Shown: positions 26,863-35,432 of the stretch, piece after piece
Layout of the letters: each line of letters begins with the position of its first letter
Position numbering within the stretch: the first letter of the stretch is position 1
The notes under the pieces: generated by a model
What the model saw: the letters and a program-made list of their open reading frames with translations, nothing else
The model's database searches: none
Told to the model about the DNA's origin: nothing
Translations under genes and position numbers: made by a program
From: Massilia niastensis DSM 21313
GTDB taxonomy: Bacteria > Pseudomonadota > Gammaproteobacteria > Burkholderiales > Burkholderiaceae_D
Assembly (NCBI RefSeq): GCF_000382345.1
Contig: NZ_KB908080.1
Coordinates: forward strand, 1 to 64,000
Length of the DNA: 64,000 nt
Direction of reading: 5' to 3'

Positions 26863-26928
26863 ATGATCGACCTGTATCCGGCCGCGAGCGCGCGTGGCCG
26901 CACCATATCGGCAGCGCCGGGAGCCTGA
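26863..26928 (+). other. Short upstream ORF (21 residues) resembling a GST N-terminus
   Basis: ATG 26863 has a strong SD (AAGGAG) and opens a 21-codon frame (MIDLYPAASARGRTIS...) ending three bases before the GST start at 26932. MIDLY at the N-terminus is how many YfcG-type glutathione transferases begin, so this could be the remnant of an N-terminal GST fragment. Alternatively it is a leader peptide that couples translation to the gene downstream. No evidence separates these options. Confidence 0.4.
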
Positions 26929-26931
26929 GCG

Positions 26932-27558
26932 ATGCGGCTCTTTGTCAGCGCCTATGCGCCGAATCCCCGGCGCGTGACCATGTTCATGGCGGAGAAGGGG
27001 ATCACGGGGATCGAGCGGGTAGCGGTCGACCTGAACGCGGGCGAGCAGCGCAGCCCGGATTTCTTACTGCGCAATCCGATGGCGCGGGTGCCGGTGCTGG
27101 AACTGGACGACGGCCGCAGCCTGAGCGAGACGCGCGCGATCTGCACCTGGCTCGAGGGGCGTTATCCGGAACCGAACCTGATGGGGCGCGACTTCGAGGA
27201 GCGCGCCTTCATCGAGATGGCGGACCGGCGCATGGAACTGCGCCTGATGCTCGAGATCGCGCAGTGCGTGCGCCATACCCATCCGGGACTGGCGGTGCTG
27301 GAGCAGCCGCAGTTCGCCGAATTCGGGCAGGCGCAGGGCAGCAAGATGCGCGCGACGGCGCGCTGGCTGGATGAAGAACTGGGACGCATGCCGTATGTGG
27401 CGGGAGAACGTTTCACGATCGCCGACATCACGGCGTTCTGCGCGATCGAGTTCGCGCGCGGGCTGATGAAGTTCAGACCGGGTGCGGAGGGGTTCGATAA
27501 GCTGCAGGCGTGGCGCGACCGGATTGCCGGGAGGGCGTCGGCGGACAGGAGCGCGTAG
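26932..27558 (+). CDS. Glutathione S-transferase family protein
   Basis: A 208-residue GST. The thioredoxin-fold N-terminal domain has RVPVLELDDGRSLSETRAICTWLEGRYP, where the Ser-Glu pair at the cis-Pro/SETRA segment binds glutathione. The C-terminal helical domain has YVAGERFTIADITAFCAIEFARGL, the N-capping box. Catalytic residue candidates at the N-terminus (SAYAPNPRR) contain Tyr and Ser, so the class is uncertain. It is preceded by a short coupled ORF and converges with the CheR-like gene through a 14-bp-stem hairpin. Confidence 0.9.
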   Translation: MRLFVSAYAPNPRRVTMFMAEKGITGIERVAVDLNAGEQRSPDFLLRNPMARVPVLELDDGRSLSETRAICTWLEGRYPEPNLMGRDFEERAFIEMADRRMELRLMLEIAQCVRHTHPGLAVLEQPQFAEFGQAQGSKMRATARWLDEELGRMPYVAGERFTIADITAFCAIEFARGLMKFRPGAEGFDKLQAWRDRIAGRASADRSA

Positions 27559-27567
27559 CGGCGGCCG

Positions 27568-27599
27568 GATCGGCTTGCGCCGCCGGGCGCAAGCCGATC
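27568..27599. terminator. Strong hairpin between convergent GST and CheR-like genes
   Basis: A perfect 14-bp stem (GATCGGCTTGCGCC / GGCGCAAGCCGATC) with a 4-base loop, GCCG. It overlaps the stop codon of the minus-strand gene. It lacks a clear T-tract in either direction, so it may act as a bidirectional attenuator or as 3'-end protection rather than a classical terminator. Confidence 0.65.
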
Positions 27600-28440
27600 A
27601 CCTCACCCGCTTGTACCACCCCGTCCCCTCGACCACCTGCTGGTAATCCTCCGCAAACGCATCCGACGCCGACAGCTCCCGGTCGATCCCCATCACCCCG
27701 AACAAGGCCAGGCTGTCATGGAACAGCCGCAGCACACGCTGCCTCAGCACCGGCCCGAAGTCGGGCAGCGCGCGGCAGCACACGATCGCATTGAACTCGT
27801 TGAACGAGGCATCGGTCACCAGGCTGTACTGCGCCCAGGTGATGCGCTCGCGCAGGCGCGGCAGCAGGCGCGCCTCGCCGTCGCTGACCTCGAAGTAGTC
27901 GAGCAGGCGCCCGCTACCCCCGCTTTCCAGGTACTGCGGCTGGAATTCCGCCAGCTGCGCCGCCGGGACGGTGGCGTCGCGCAGCTCGGCCAGCAGCTCG
28001 TCGCTGGCCAGGGTGGCGAATACCTCGGTGCGCCCATACAGCTTTTCCTCGGCCAGCAGGATCGCGATGGTCCACGCCTCGCCCACGCCGGCCGGCTCGG
28101 CCAGCCAGACCTTGGGCAGGGCGGTCGGACGCAGGCTGTCGGCCAGCGCGGCGCGCTGGCGCCGCACCCAGTCGGGACGGTCGAACAGCGGCGCGTTCGG
28201 CACCGCCAGCGCGCGCACCAGGTCGAGCGCGGCCCCGGCCTGGTGCAGCACCGCTTCCTGCAGGCGCGAGACCGTGGCCAGCTCGCGCCGGCGCATCAGC
28301 CCCAGCAGCTTGCGCCGCAGCAGGGTCCGGTCATAGCCGCGGAAGTCGATGCCGAAGCGCTGGAACATGGCTTCCAGCAGCAGCTCGATCTCGAGATCCT
28401 CGATCGCCTGGTGGACGGCGAACCCGGTCAAGCCGTTCAA
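27598..28440 (-). CDS. CheR-like methyltransferase-family protein with degenerate SAM motifs
   Basis: A 280-residue CheR homologue from a TTG start (28440) that overlaps the kinase stop. The N-terminal helical domain (AIEDLEIELLLEAMFQRFGIDFRGYDRTLLRRKLLGLMRRREL) fits CheR. The SAM-binding motif I, GCSTGEE in true CheR, is EPAGVGEAWTIAILL here, and the CRNVLIYF motif is CCRALPDF. Charged or Gly residues that bind SAM appear lost, so enzymatic function is doubtful. The C-terminus (LFHDSLALFGVMGIDREL) still follows the family. Translational coupling to the multi-HAMP kinase suggests it works with that kinase, perhaps as an adaptor. Confidence 0.75.
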   Translation of the reverse strand: MNGLTGFAVHQAIEDLEIELLLEAMFQRFGIDFRGYDRTLLRRKLLGLMRRRELATVSRLQEAVLHQAGAALDLVRALAVPNAPLFDRPDWVRRQRAALADSLRPTALPKVWLAEPAGVGEAWTIAILLAEEKLYGRTEVFATLASDELLAELRDATVPAAQLAEFQPQYLESGGSGRLLDYFEVSDGEARLLPRLRERITWAQYSLVTDASFNEFNAIVCCRALPDFGPVLRQRVLRLFHDSLALFGVMGIDRELSASDAFAEDYQQVVEGTGWYKRVR

Positions 28441-31400
28441 TGCAGCCACACCCGCATCATCGACAGCAGCTGGGCCACATCGACCGGCTTGGTGATGTAG
28501 TCCGAGGCGCCGGCGGCGATGCACTTGTCGCGGTCGCCCTTCATCGCCTTCGCGGTGAGGGTGATGATCGGCAGCGAACGGAACTTCGGAATGCGGCGGA
28601 TCGCGCGCATCGTGTCGTAGCCGTCCATCTCCGGCATCATGATGTCCATCAGGACGATCTCGATGGTCGGGTCCTTCTCCAGCACCTCGATGCCGTCGCG
28701 GCCGTTCTCGGCGAACAGCACCTGCATCTGCTGGCGCTCCAGCAGGGTCGACAGCGCGAAGATATTGCGCAGGTCGTCGTCGACGATCAGCACCTTGCGG
28801 CCGGCCAGGCCGCCGTCGGCGGCATGGATCTCTTCCAGCATGCGGCGCTGGGTCTCCGGCAGGCTGGCCTGCGAACGGTGCAGGAACAGCGCCGTCTCGT
28901 CCAGCAGGCGCTCCGGCGAGCGCGCATCCTTCATCACGATGGTCTTCGCGTAGCGCTTGAGCTTCGTGACTTCCTTGCGCGACAGGTCCTGGGCCGTGTA
29001 GATCACGACCGGCAGGTCGCGCAGGCGCTCGTTGCCGCCGATCTGGTCGAGCAGGTCGTAGCCCGAGATGTCCGGCAGCGTCAGGTCCAGCACCATGCAG
29101 TCGAAGTGCGCGCTTTGCAGCGCTTCCAGCGCATCCTTGCCGTTTTCGGCGGTCACGATATGGATGTCGGTGTTGCCGATCAGGGACACGATGGACTGGC
29201 GCTGCGCCATGTCGTCCTCGACCACCAGCAGGCTGCGCTTGCCGCCCATCAGGAACTTCTGGATGCGCTTGAATTCCTCCTGCAGCTGCTCGCGGCCGAC
29301 CGGCTTGTTGATGTACGAGATCGCGCCCTGGCGCAGCGCGCGCTCGCGCTCGCGCAGCGAGGACATCACGTGCACCGGGATGTGGCGGGTGCTCGGGTCG
29401 CGCTTGAGGCGGTCGAGCACCGTGAAGCCGTCGATGTCCGGCAGGTCGATGTCGAGCAGGATCGCCGACGGCAGGTAGTCGCGCGCCAGCGACAGGGCCG
29501 AGTCGCCGCGATGGGTGACGATGCCCTTGAAGTTCTTTTCGCGCGCGAAGTCGAGCAGCACCTTGGCGAAGCGCTCGTCATCCTCGACGATCAGCACCGA
29601 CGGATCGCCCGGGGTGGAGAGGCCGCGGTCGTCGAGCATGCTGGCGTATTCGACCAGGCCGCCGCCCGCATCGATCGCCTCGACCGTGGTCACGTCGGCC
29701 TTTTCGCGCAGCGCCGGCAGCTGCGCCATCGGCTGCTGCGGCGGAGCGAAGCGGGCCGGCTGCGGCTGGCGCGTCTGCTCGTAGTTGATGAAGCCGGCGC
29801 GGTTGTACGGCAGGTAGAGCGTGAAGGTCGAACCGACGCTGACCGTGGATTCGACGCGGATCTCGCCGCCCAGCAGGCGCGCCAGTTCGCGCGAGATCGA
29901 CAGCCCCAGGCCGGTGCCGCCGTACTTGCGCGCGGTCGAGCCGTCGGCCTGCTGGAAGGCCTCGAAGATCAGCTGCAGCTTGTCGGACGGGATGCCCACG
30001 CCGGTGTCGCGCACCGAGAACGCCAGCACGGCGTCGGCGTGCACCAGGTTCGGGTGGTCGGCGGTCCAGCCGCTGGCCACCAGGCTGATGGTCAGCGACA
30101 CGTTGCCGTGGCTGGTGAACTTGAACGCGTTCGACAGCAGGTTCTTCAGGACCTGCTGTAGGCGCGTGGTGTCGGTCATCAGGGCGGTCGGCAGGTTGTC
30201 CGCCAGGTCGACCTGGAAGCCCAGGTGCTTGGCTTCCGCCATGTGGCGGAAGGTGCGGTCCACGTAGTTGCGCAGGTTCGAGAAGCGGTATTCCGAGACG
30301 TCCAGGGTGACGGTGCCCGACTCGATCTTCGACAGGTCCAGGATGTCATTGATCAGGGTCAGCAGGTCGGAGCCGGAACCGTGGATGGTCTTCGCGAACT
30401 CGACCTGCTTGGCCGACAGGTTGCCCTCCGGGTTATCGGACAGCTGCTGGGCCAGGATCAGGAGCGAGTTCAGGGGCGTACGCAGTTCGTGCGACATATT
30501 CGCCAGGAACTCGGACTTGTACTTGGAGGACAGCGCCAGCTGGGTCGCCTTTTCTTCCAGCGCCAGCTTGGCCTGTTCCACCTCGCGGTTCTTGCGCTCC
30601 ACCTCGATGTTCTGCTCGGACAGCAGGCGCGCCTTTTCCGCCAGTTCCTGGTTGGTCTGCTGCAGTTCCTGCGCCAGCGACTGCGACTGGGTCAGCAGCG
30701 ATTCGGTACGGCTGTTCGCCTCGATGGTGTTCAGGACCACGCCGATCGATTCCATCAGCTGGTCGAGGAAGGACAGGTGGGTCTCGGTGAAGCGGTCGAG
30801 CGAAGCGATCTCGATCACCGCCTTGACCTGCTGCTCGAACAGGATCGGCAGCACCACGATGTTGTTCGGCGGGGCCGAGCCCAGGCCCGAGGACACCACG
30901 ATGTAGTCGCGCGGCACGTCGGTCAGCCAGATGCGGGTCTTCTCCAGCGCGCACTGGCCCACCAGGCCTTCGCCCGGCAGGAAGGAGGTCGGCAGCTTGC
31001 GGCTGGAACGGTAGCCGTAGCTGGCGATCATGCGCAGGCGCGCGTCGCTTTCCTGCGAGTCCATCATGTAGAACACGCCGTGGTGGGCCGAGACCAGCGG
31101 CGCCAGTTCCGACAGGATCAGCTTGGTCACCGCCTGGAGGTCGCGCTGGCCCTGCAGCAGGCGGGTGAAGCGCGCCAGGTTGGTCTTCAGCCAGTCCTGC
31201 TGCGCGTTCTTCTGCGTGGTTTCCTTCAGGTTGCGGATCATCTCGTTGATGTTGTCCTTCAGGTAGGACACCTCGCCGCGCGCTTCCACCTGGATCGAGC
31301 GCGAGAGGTCGCCGCGGGTCACCGCGGTCGCCACTTCACCGATCGCGCGCATCTGGTTGGTCAGGTTCGCCGCCAGCTGGTTCACGTTCTCGGTCAAGTC

Positions 31401-33335
31401 CTTCCAGGTGCCGGCCACGCCCGACACGTTCGCCTGGCCGCCGAGTTTACCCTCGGTACCCACCTCGCGCGCCACCCGGGTCACTTCGGAGGCGAACGAG
31501 GACAGCTGGTCCACCATCACGTTGATGGTGTCCTTCAGTTCCAGGATCTCGCCCTTCACGTCCACGGTGATCTTCTTGGACAGGTCGCCGCGCGCCACCG
31601 CGGTCGTCACCGCCGCGATGTTGCGCACCTGGCCGGTCAGGTTCGAGGCCATGAAGTTCACGTTGTCGGTCAGGTCCTTCCAGGTGCCGCCGACGCCGGG
31701 CACGTAGGCCTGGCCGCCGAGCTTGCCTTCGGTACCCACCTCGCGCGCCACCCGGGTCACTTCGGAGGCGAACGAGGACAGCTGGTCGACCATCACGTTG
31801 ATGGTGTTCTTCAGTTCCAGGATCTCGCCCTTCACGTCCACCGTGATCTTCTTGGACAGGTCGCCGTTGGCCACCGCGGTGGTCACGTCCGCGATGTTGC
31901 GCACCTGGCCGGTCAGGTTGCCCGCCATCGAGTTCACGCCGTCGGTCAGGTCCTTCCAGGTGCCGGCCACGCCCGGCACGTTCGCCTGGCCGCCGAGCTT
32001 GCCTTCGGTACCCACCTCGCGCGCCACCCGGGTCACTTCCGAGGCGAAGGAGTTCAGCTGGTCGACCATCACGTTGATGGTGTTCTTCAGCTCCAGGATC
32101 TCGCCCTTCACGTCCACGGTGATCTTCTTGGACAGGTCGCCGTTCGCCACCGCGGTGGTGACGTCCGCGATGTTGCGCACCTGGCCGGTCAGGTTGCCGG
32201 CCATCGAGTTCACCGAGTCGGTCAAGTCCTTCCAGGTGCCGGCCACGCCTTTCACCACCGCCTGGCCGCCGAGCTTGCCCTCGGTACCCACCTCGCGCGC
32301 CACCCGGGTCACTTCCGAGGCGAACGAGGACAGCTGGTCGACCATCACGTTGATGGTGTTCTTCAGCTCCAGGATCTCGCCCTTCACGTCCACGGTGATC
32401 TTCTTCGACAGGTCGCCGTTCGCCACCGCGGTCGTCACCGCCGCGATGTTGCGCACCTGGCCGGTCAGGTTCGAGGCCATGAAGTTCACGTTGTCGGTCA
32501 AGTCCTTCCAGGTGCCCGCCACGCCCGGCACGTAGGCCTGGCCGCCCAGGCGGCCCTCGGTGCCCACCTCGCGCGCCACGCGCGTCACTTCGGAGGCGAA
32601 GGAGCGCAGCTGGTCCACCATGACGTTGATGGTGTCCTTCAGCTGCAGGATCTCGCCGCGCACGTCCACCGTGATCTTCTTCGACAGGTCGCCGTTCGCC
32701 ACCGCGGTGGTCACCTCGGCGATGTTGCGCACCTGCGAAGTCAGGTTGCCCGCCATCGAGTTCACCGAGTCGGTCAAGTCCTTCCAGGTGCCCGCCACGC
32801 CCTTCACCTGGGCCTGGCCGCCGAGCTTGCCCTCGGTGCCGACCTCGCGCGCCACGCGCGTCACTTCGGACGAGAACGAGGACAGCTGTTCCACCATGGT
32901 GTTCGCGGTCATCGCCGCGCGCAGGTACTGGCCCTTCAGCGGGTGGCCGTCGACCTCGAGCGCCATGGTCTGCGACAGGTCGCCCTTGGCCACCGCGCCG
33001 ATCACGCGCGCCATCTCGGTGGTCGGGCGCACCAGGTCGTCGATCAGGGTGTTGACCGAACTGATGATGGTGCTCCAGCCGCCGACCACGCCCGGCAGGT
33101 CGGCGCGCTGGGTCAGGTGGCCTTCGCGGCCGACCACGCGCGACACCTCGGTCACGGTCTCGACCATCTTCTGCTTGGTTTCGATGATGTCGTTCAGGGT
33201 GTCGGCGATCTTGCCGGACACGCCCGTCCAATCCGATGGCATGCGCACCGAGAAATCGCCTTTTTTCAGCGCCATCAGGGTGTTCAGCAACAGCTTGACG
33301 TCCAGCTGTTCGCCCATGTCGGTCATGTTGTTCAT
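28437..33335 (-). CDS. Soluble multi-HAMP hybrid histidine kinase with GAF and three receiver domains
   Basis: A 1632-residue Nik1-like (group III) hybrid kinase without membrane helices. Residues about 20-155 hold a diverged first HAMP pair. Six near-identical 92-residue HAMP/linker repeats then begin at about residues 157, 249, 341, 433, 525 and 617, each with [19 protein letters not shown] and [20 protein letters not shown] domain (about 765-905) and a long coiled coil follow. HisKA carries His949 in [11 protein letters not shown]; the ATPase has [13 protein letters not shown] and [10 protein letters not shown]. Three receivers end the protein, with phospho-Asp in [23 protein letters not shown] and [11 protein letters not shown]. 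Start 33335 has AAGGA upstream. The CheR-like gene is coupled downstream. No known ligand. Confidence 0.93.
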   Translation of the reverse strand: MNNMTDMGEQLDVKLLLNTLMALKKGDFSVRMPSDWTGVSGKIADTLNDIIETKQKMVETVTEVSRVVGREGHLTQRADLPGVVGGWSTIISSVNTLIDDLVRPTTEMARVIGAVAKGDLSQTMALEVDGHPLKGQYLRAAMTANTMVEQLSSFSSEVTRVAREVGTEGKLGGQAQVKGVAGTWKDLTDSVNSMAGNLTSQVRNIAEVTTAVANGDLSKKITVDVRGEILQLKDTINVMVDQLRSFASEVTRVAREVGTEGRLGGQAYVPGVAGTWKDLTDNVNFMASNLTGQVRNIAAVTTAVANGDLSKKITVDVKGEILELKNTINVMVDQLSSFASEVTRVAREVGTEGKLGGQAVVKGVAGTWKDLTDSVNSMAGNLTGQVRNIADVTTAVANGDLSKKITVDVKGEILELKNTINVMVDQLNSFASEVTRVAREVGTEGKLGGQANVPGVAGTWKDLTDGVNSMAGNLTGQVRNIADVTTAVANGDLSKKITVDVKGEILELKNTINVMVDQLSSFASEVTRVAREVGTEGKLGGQAYVPGVGGTWKDLTDNVNFMASNLTGQVRNIAAVTTAVARGDLSKKITVDVKGEILELKDTINVMVDQLSSFASEVTRVAREVGTEGKLGGQANVSGVAGTWKDLTENVNQLAANLTNQMRAIGEVATAVTRGDLSRSIQVEARGEVSYLKDNINEMIRNLKETTQKNAQQDWLKTNLARFTRLLQGQRDLQAVTKLILSELAPLVSAHHGVFYMMDSQESDARLRMIASYGYRSSRKLPTSFLPGEGLVGQCALEKTRIWLTDVPRDYIVVSSGLGSAPPNNIVVLPILFEQQVKAVIEIASLDRFTETHLSFLDQLMESIGVVLNTIEANSRTESLLTQSQSLAQELQQTNQELAEKARLLSEQNIEVERKNREVEQAKLALEEKATQLALSSKYKSEFLANMSHELRTPLNSLLILAQQLSDNPEGNLSAKQVEFAKTIHGSGSDLLTLINDILDLSKIESGTVTLDVSEYRFSNLRNYVDRTFRHMAEAKHLGFQVDLADNLPTALMTDTTRLQQVLKNLLSNAFKFTSHGNVSLTISLVASGWTADHPNLVHADAVLAFSVRDTGVGIPSDKLQLIFEAFQQADGSTARKYGGTGLGLSISRELARLLGGEIRVESTVSVGSTFTLYLPYNRAGFINYEQTRQPQPARFAPPQQPMAQLPALREKADVTTVEAIDAGGGLVEYASMLDDRGLSTPGDPSVLIVEDDERFAKVLLDFAREKNFKGIVTHRGDSALSLARDYLPSAILLDIDLPDIDGFTVLDRLKRDPSTRHIPVHVMSSLRERERALRQGAISYINKPVGREQLQEEFKRIQKFLMGGKRSLLVVEDDMAQRQSIVSLIGNTDIHIVTAENGKDALEALQSAHFDCMVLDLTLPDISGYDLLDQIGGNERLRDLPVVIYTAQDLSRKEVTKLKRYAKTIVMKDARSPERLLDETALFLHRSQASLPETQRRMLEEIHAADGGLAGRKVLIVDDDLRNIFALSTLLERQQMQVLFAENGRDGIEVLEKDPTIEIVLMDIMMPEMDGYDTMRAIRRIPKFRSLPIITLTAKAMKGDRDKCIAAGASDYITKPVDVAQLLSMMRVWLH
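31400..32900. repeat. Tandem 276-bp coding repeats (HAMP modules)
   Basis: The six 92-residue HAMP units are near-identical at DNA level. Blocks such as TCGCGCGCCACCCGGGTCACTT and CTTCACGTCCACGGTGATCTTCTT recur every 276 bases. Similarity of this kind favours unequal recombination, so HAMP number may vary between strains. It is a coding repeat, not a CRISPR array. Confidence 0.85.
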
Positions 33336-33694
33336 CGAGGAGATCCTTGTTTCAAAAGAGGGGTCGGGCGGCCGAAAGGCGTCCCGCAGACTGTGACAAC
33401 GAAAATTATAAAAAGATACTCTTGTGTATATGCAAGTCAAGCACTACTGCTGGGCAGATATGCAATATTTTTCAGAAAGGTTGCAAATGTGAAATTTTTA
33501 TTGGCCAATTCGGCGGAGGGTAACGCAAGAGCCAAGACGGTGGCGCACGATTGGTCCATCGTTGTGTTTTTGCCACCGGTATAAATAAATGACATGCAGC
33601 AATTTCTTGTATTTATTTGTATTTGTTAATTTGTGTGACTCTTCCACGGCCAAAACTCACTTAGCATACCGGCGTTGCATACTTCATTGCCCCC
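33336..33694. promoter_or_regulatory. AT-rich divergent region between multi-HAMP kinase and luxR
   Basis: This 359-bp region is markedly AT-rich. For the kinase (minus strand) two candidates are visible: TTGACT (33440-33435) with TATCTT (33418-33413), spacer 16; or TTGCAT (33435-33430) with TATAAT (33410-33405), spacer 19. Toward luxR there is a T-rich tract with repeated TTGTATTT near 33607-33632 and a GGTATAAATAAATG run, but no clear promoter pair. luxR ATG 33695 lacks an SD (preceded by TTGCCCCC). No small gene was seen. Confidence 0.45.
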
Positions 33695-34435
33695 ATGATT
33701 GATACCGGATTATTACTTGATTTGATGCATTGTAAGGATGCGTCAGACTGGAGCGAGTTGCTCTTCAAGCTCGCCCGGGGGCAGGGCTTCGACCGCGTGC
33801 TGTATGGCGTGGTCGGCTCGCGCCATACACGCTTCGAATCGGCCTTCTTGCGAAGCAATTATTCGCCGGAGTGGCGCGAGCGCTATGACCGCAACGGGTT
33901 TGCCTATGTCGACCCGACGGTGGGTCATTGCCTGGCGAGCACGCTGCCGATCGTCTGGGAGCCCGGCACCTTCGCCGAGCCCGCCCAGCAGGCGCTGTAC
34001 GAAGAGGCCAGTGCGCACGGCATCCGCAGCGGCGTGACCTTGCCGGTCCACGGGCCGCAGGGGGAATTCGGGGTGCTCAGTTTCGCCTGCGACGTGCAGG
34101 CCGGTGCGGCGTTCCGGCGCGAGGTCGGCCATGCCCTGGCGGGCCTGTCGCTGATCCGGGATTATGCGTTCGCTTCGTCGGGACAGTTCCGCGAGCAGGG
34201 CGCGCGGCAGGAGAGCAGTGCGCCGCGGCTGACGCGGCGCGAACTGGAAGTGCTGCAGTGGGTCACGGTGGGGAAATCATCCTGGGAGATTGCCCGGATT
34301 ACCAACTGCTCCGAGGCGACCGTCAACTTCCACCTGGCGAATGTGCGCCAGAAGTTTGGCGTCAACACCCGCCAGCAGGCGGTGGTGAAGGCGATCGGCC
34401 TGGGCCTGATCAGCCCTGAAGATCACCATCGCTGA
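33695..34435 (+). CDS. luxR: LuxR-type acyl-homoserine-lactone receptor / transcription factor
   Basis: A 246-residue quorum-sensing regulator. The N-terminal autoinducer domain keeps the family-invariant residues: Trp and Tyr in EWRERYDRNG, Asp-Pro in YVDPTVGH, Trp in PIVWEPG, and Gly in GIRSGVTLPVHG. The C-terminal GerE helix-turn-helix (LTRRELEVLQWVTVGKSSWEIARIT...VNFHLANVRQKFGV) keeps the Glu, Leu and Gly of the consensus. It therefore should bind an AHL and activate from lux boxes. It converges on the RsaL-like gene (26-bp 3' overlap), and luxI is beyond it, the LasR-RsaL-LasI arrangement. Confidence 0.92.
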   Translation: MIDTGLLLDLMHCKDASDWSELLFKLARGQGFDRVLYGVVGSRHTRFESAFLRSNYSPEWRERYDRNGFAYVDPTVGHCLASTLPIVWEPGTFAEPAQQALYEEASAHGIRSGVTLPVHGPQGEFGVLSFACDVQAGAAFRREVGHALAGLSLIRDYAFASSGQFREQGARQESSAPRLTRRELEVLQWVTVGKSSWEIARITNCSEATVNFHLANVRQKFGVNTRQQAVVKAIGLGLISPEDHHR

Positions 34436-34682
34436 GCTTGCCGTGGATGTACAGGCGCAGCAGGATCGATACCGGGGCCGGGATCGCCAGGCCGGTCTCG
34501 AATCGGCTGCCGCTGGACTGGGTGACGCCGAAGCGGCCCCAGAACTTTTCCTGGCTCTCGCGCTTGCTGATGCGAAGGCGTCGCAGTTCGTGCGGGGCCA
34601 TGCGCAGTGTGCCGACGGCCTGCACTACCTGTTGGGCTTGCAGTTCGGCGGCCATTGCATCGCACATCAGATCGTTTGCCAT
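34410..34682 (-). CDS. rsaL: RsaL-like HTH repressor of the AHL synthase
   Basis: A 90-residue protein with one helix-turn-helix: ELRRLRISKRESQEKFWGRFGVTQSSGSRFETGLAIPAPVSILLRLYI. The FW-x-RFGVTQSxGSRxE-x-G-x-xIPxPV pattern is that of RsaL, the repressor lying between lasR and lasI in Pseudomonas. In that system RsaL binds the synthase promoter and limits AHL production. The gene is antiparallel to luxR (overlapping its 3' end) and divergent from luxI. Start 34682 has an AAAGGAAG SD. Regulation of luxI is inferred from family and location. Confidence 0.78.
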   Translation of the reverse strand: MANDLMCDAMAAELQAQQVVQAVGTLRMAPHELRRLRISKRESQEKFWGRFGVTQSSGSRFETGLAIPAPVSILLRLYIHGKLSDGDLQG

Positions 34683-34746
34683 GGTGCTTCCTTTCGTTAT
34701 TAAACGTTTCAGGACTAAAAGTATTCCACTGTCAGTGACGGAAGCC

Positions 34747-34766
34747 ACCTAGCAGTCCTGATAGTT
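34747..34766. promoter_or_regulatory. Putative lux-type box upstream of luxI
   Basis: ACCTAGCAGTCCTGATAGTT has the CT-N12-AG skeleton of las/lux boxes with an inner CTA-N10-TAG dyad. It lies about 73 bp before the luxI start, near a TCATAT -10-like hexamer at 34795. An 11-bp palindrome CACTGTCAGTG (34727-34737) next to it could be the RsaL-like operator. Neither has been tested. Confidence 0.5.
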
Positions 34767-34838
34767 ACCGCCTTACCCGCTTTGCATGAAGCTGTCATAT
34801 GCGTTGTGCATTTTTTCACTCACACGAGAGGCCAGGTC

Positions 34839-35420
34839 ATGACGATGCAGATCACCATCGCGGCGCGCCGCGCGTTCAAGTCGAAGGAGCTGTGGGAAAT
34901 GCATATGCTGCGCGCGAAGGTGTTTCGCGGGCGGCTGGGGTGGGAAGTGCCGGTCCTGTACGGCATGGAGTTCGATGGCTACGACGCGCTCGAGCCGCGC
35001 TACATGCTGATGCGCGACGAGGAGACGCTGCGCGGCTGCTGGCGCCTGCTGCCGACCGAGGGGCCGTACATGCTGAAGGATTCGTTCCCGCAGCTGCTCG
35101 ACGGCCAGGAAGCTCCCTGCGACGCGCGCATCTGGGAGCTGTCGCGCTTCGCGCTGGAGACCGAGGGCGCGGCCGGCTACGGCTTCTCGGAGATGACGAT
35201 GGAATCGATCGCCGCCGTCATCCGCCACGGCCAGGCGCAGCACCTGACCCGCTACGTCACCGTCACCACCGTCGCCATCGAGCGCATGCTGCGGCGCGCC
35301 GGCGTGGTGACGACCCGGCTCGGCGCGCCCCGGACCGTGGGCGTCGAGACCGCGGTCGCCCTGTACGTCGAGATCGGCCCGACCTACGAGGCGCTGTTCC
35401 CCTCCCGGCTGGCCTCGTGA
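34839..35420 (+). CDS. luxI: Acyl-homoserine-lactone synthase
   Basis: A 193-residue LuxI-family autoinducer synthase. The invariant residues align: Arg and Phe in MLRAKVFRGRLGW, Trp in that block, Glu-x-Asp-x-x-Asp in EFDGYDAL, Arg in RGCWRLLPT, and the ELSRFAL strand. It makes an AHL from acyl-ACP and S-adenosylmethionine. The chain length cannot be predicted here. ATG 34839 was chosen with the GAGAGG region upstream; the next Met (34845) is possible. Only 12 bp separate its stop from the convergent peptidase gene's stop. Confidence 0.9.
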   Translation: MTMQITIAARRAFKSKELWEMHMLRAKVFRGRLGWEVPVLYGMEFDGYDALEPRYMLMRDEETLRGCWRLLPTEGPYMLKDSFPQLLDGQEAPCDARIWELSRFALETEGAAGYGFSEMTMESIAAVIRHGQAQHLTRYVTVTTVAIERMLRRAGVVTTRLGAPRTVGVETAVALYVEIGPTYEALFPSRLAS

Positions 35421-35432
35421 GGGGCGCCCGGC

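Noticed and set aside
31400-32900. Regularly spaced repeats that resemble a CRISPR array
   Set aside because: Period is 276 bases, in frame, with conserved protein repeats and no spacers of array type; no cas genes.
30225-33584. 1119-residue plus-strand open frame antisense to the multi-HAMP kinase
   Set aside because: Its repetitive His/Gly/Gln/Val content ([14 protein letters not shown]) is the reverse shadow of the HAMP coding repeats; the minus strand carries real domains.
34410-34748. XRE antitoxin of a toxin-antitoxin pair
   Set aside because: No toxin partner; location between luxR and luxI and the RFGVTQSxGSR motif fit RsaL better.
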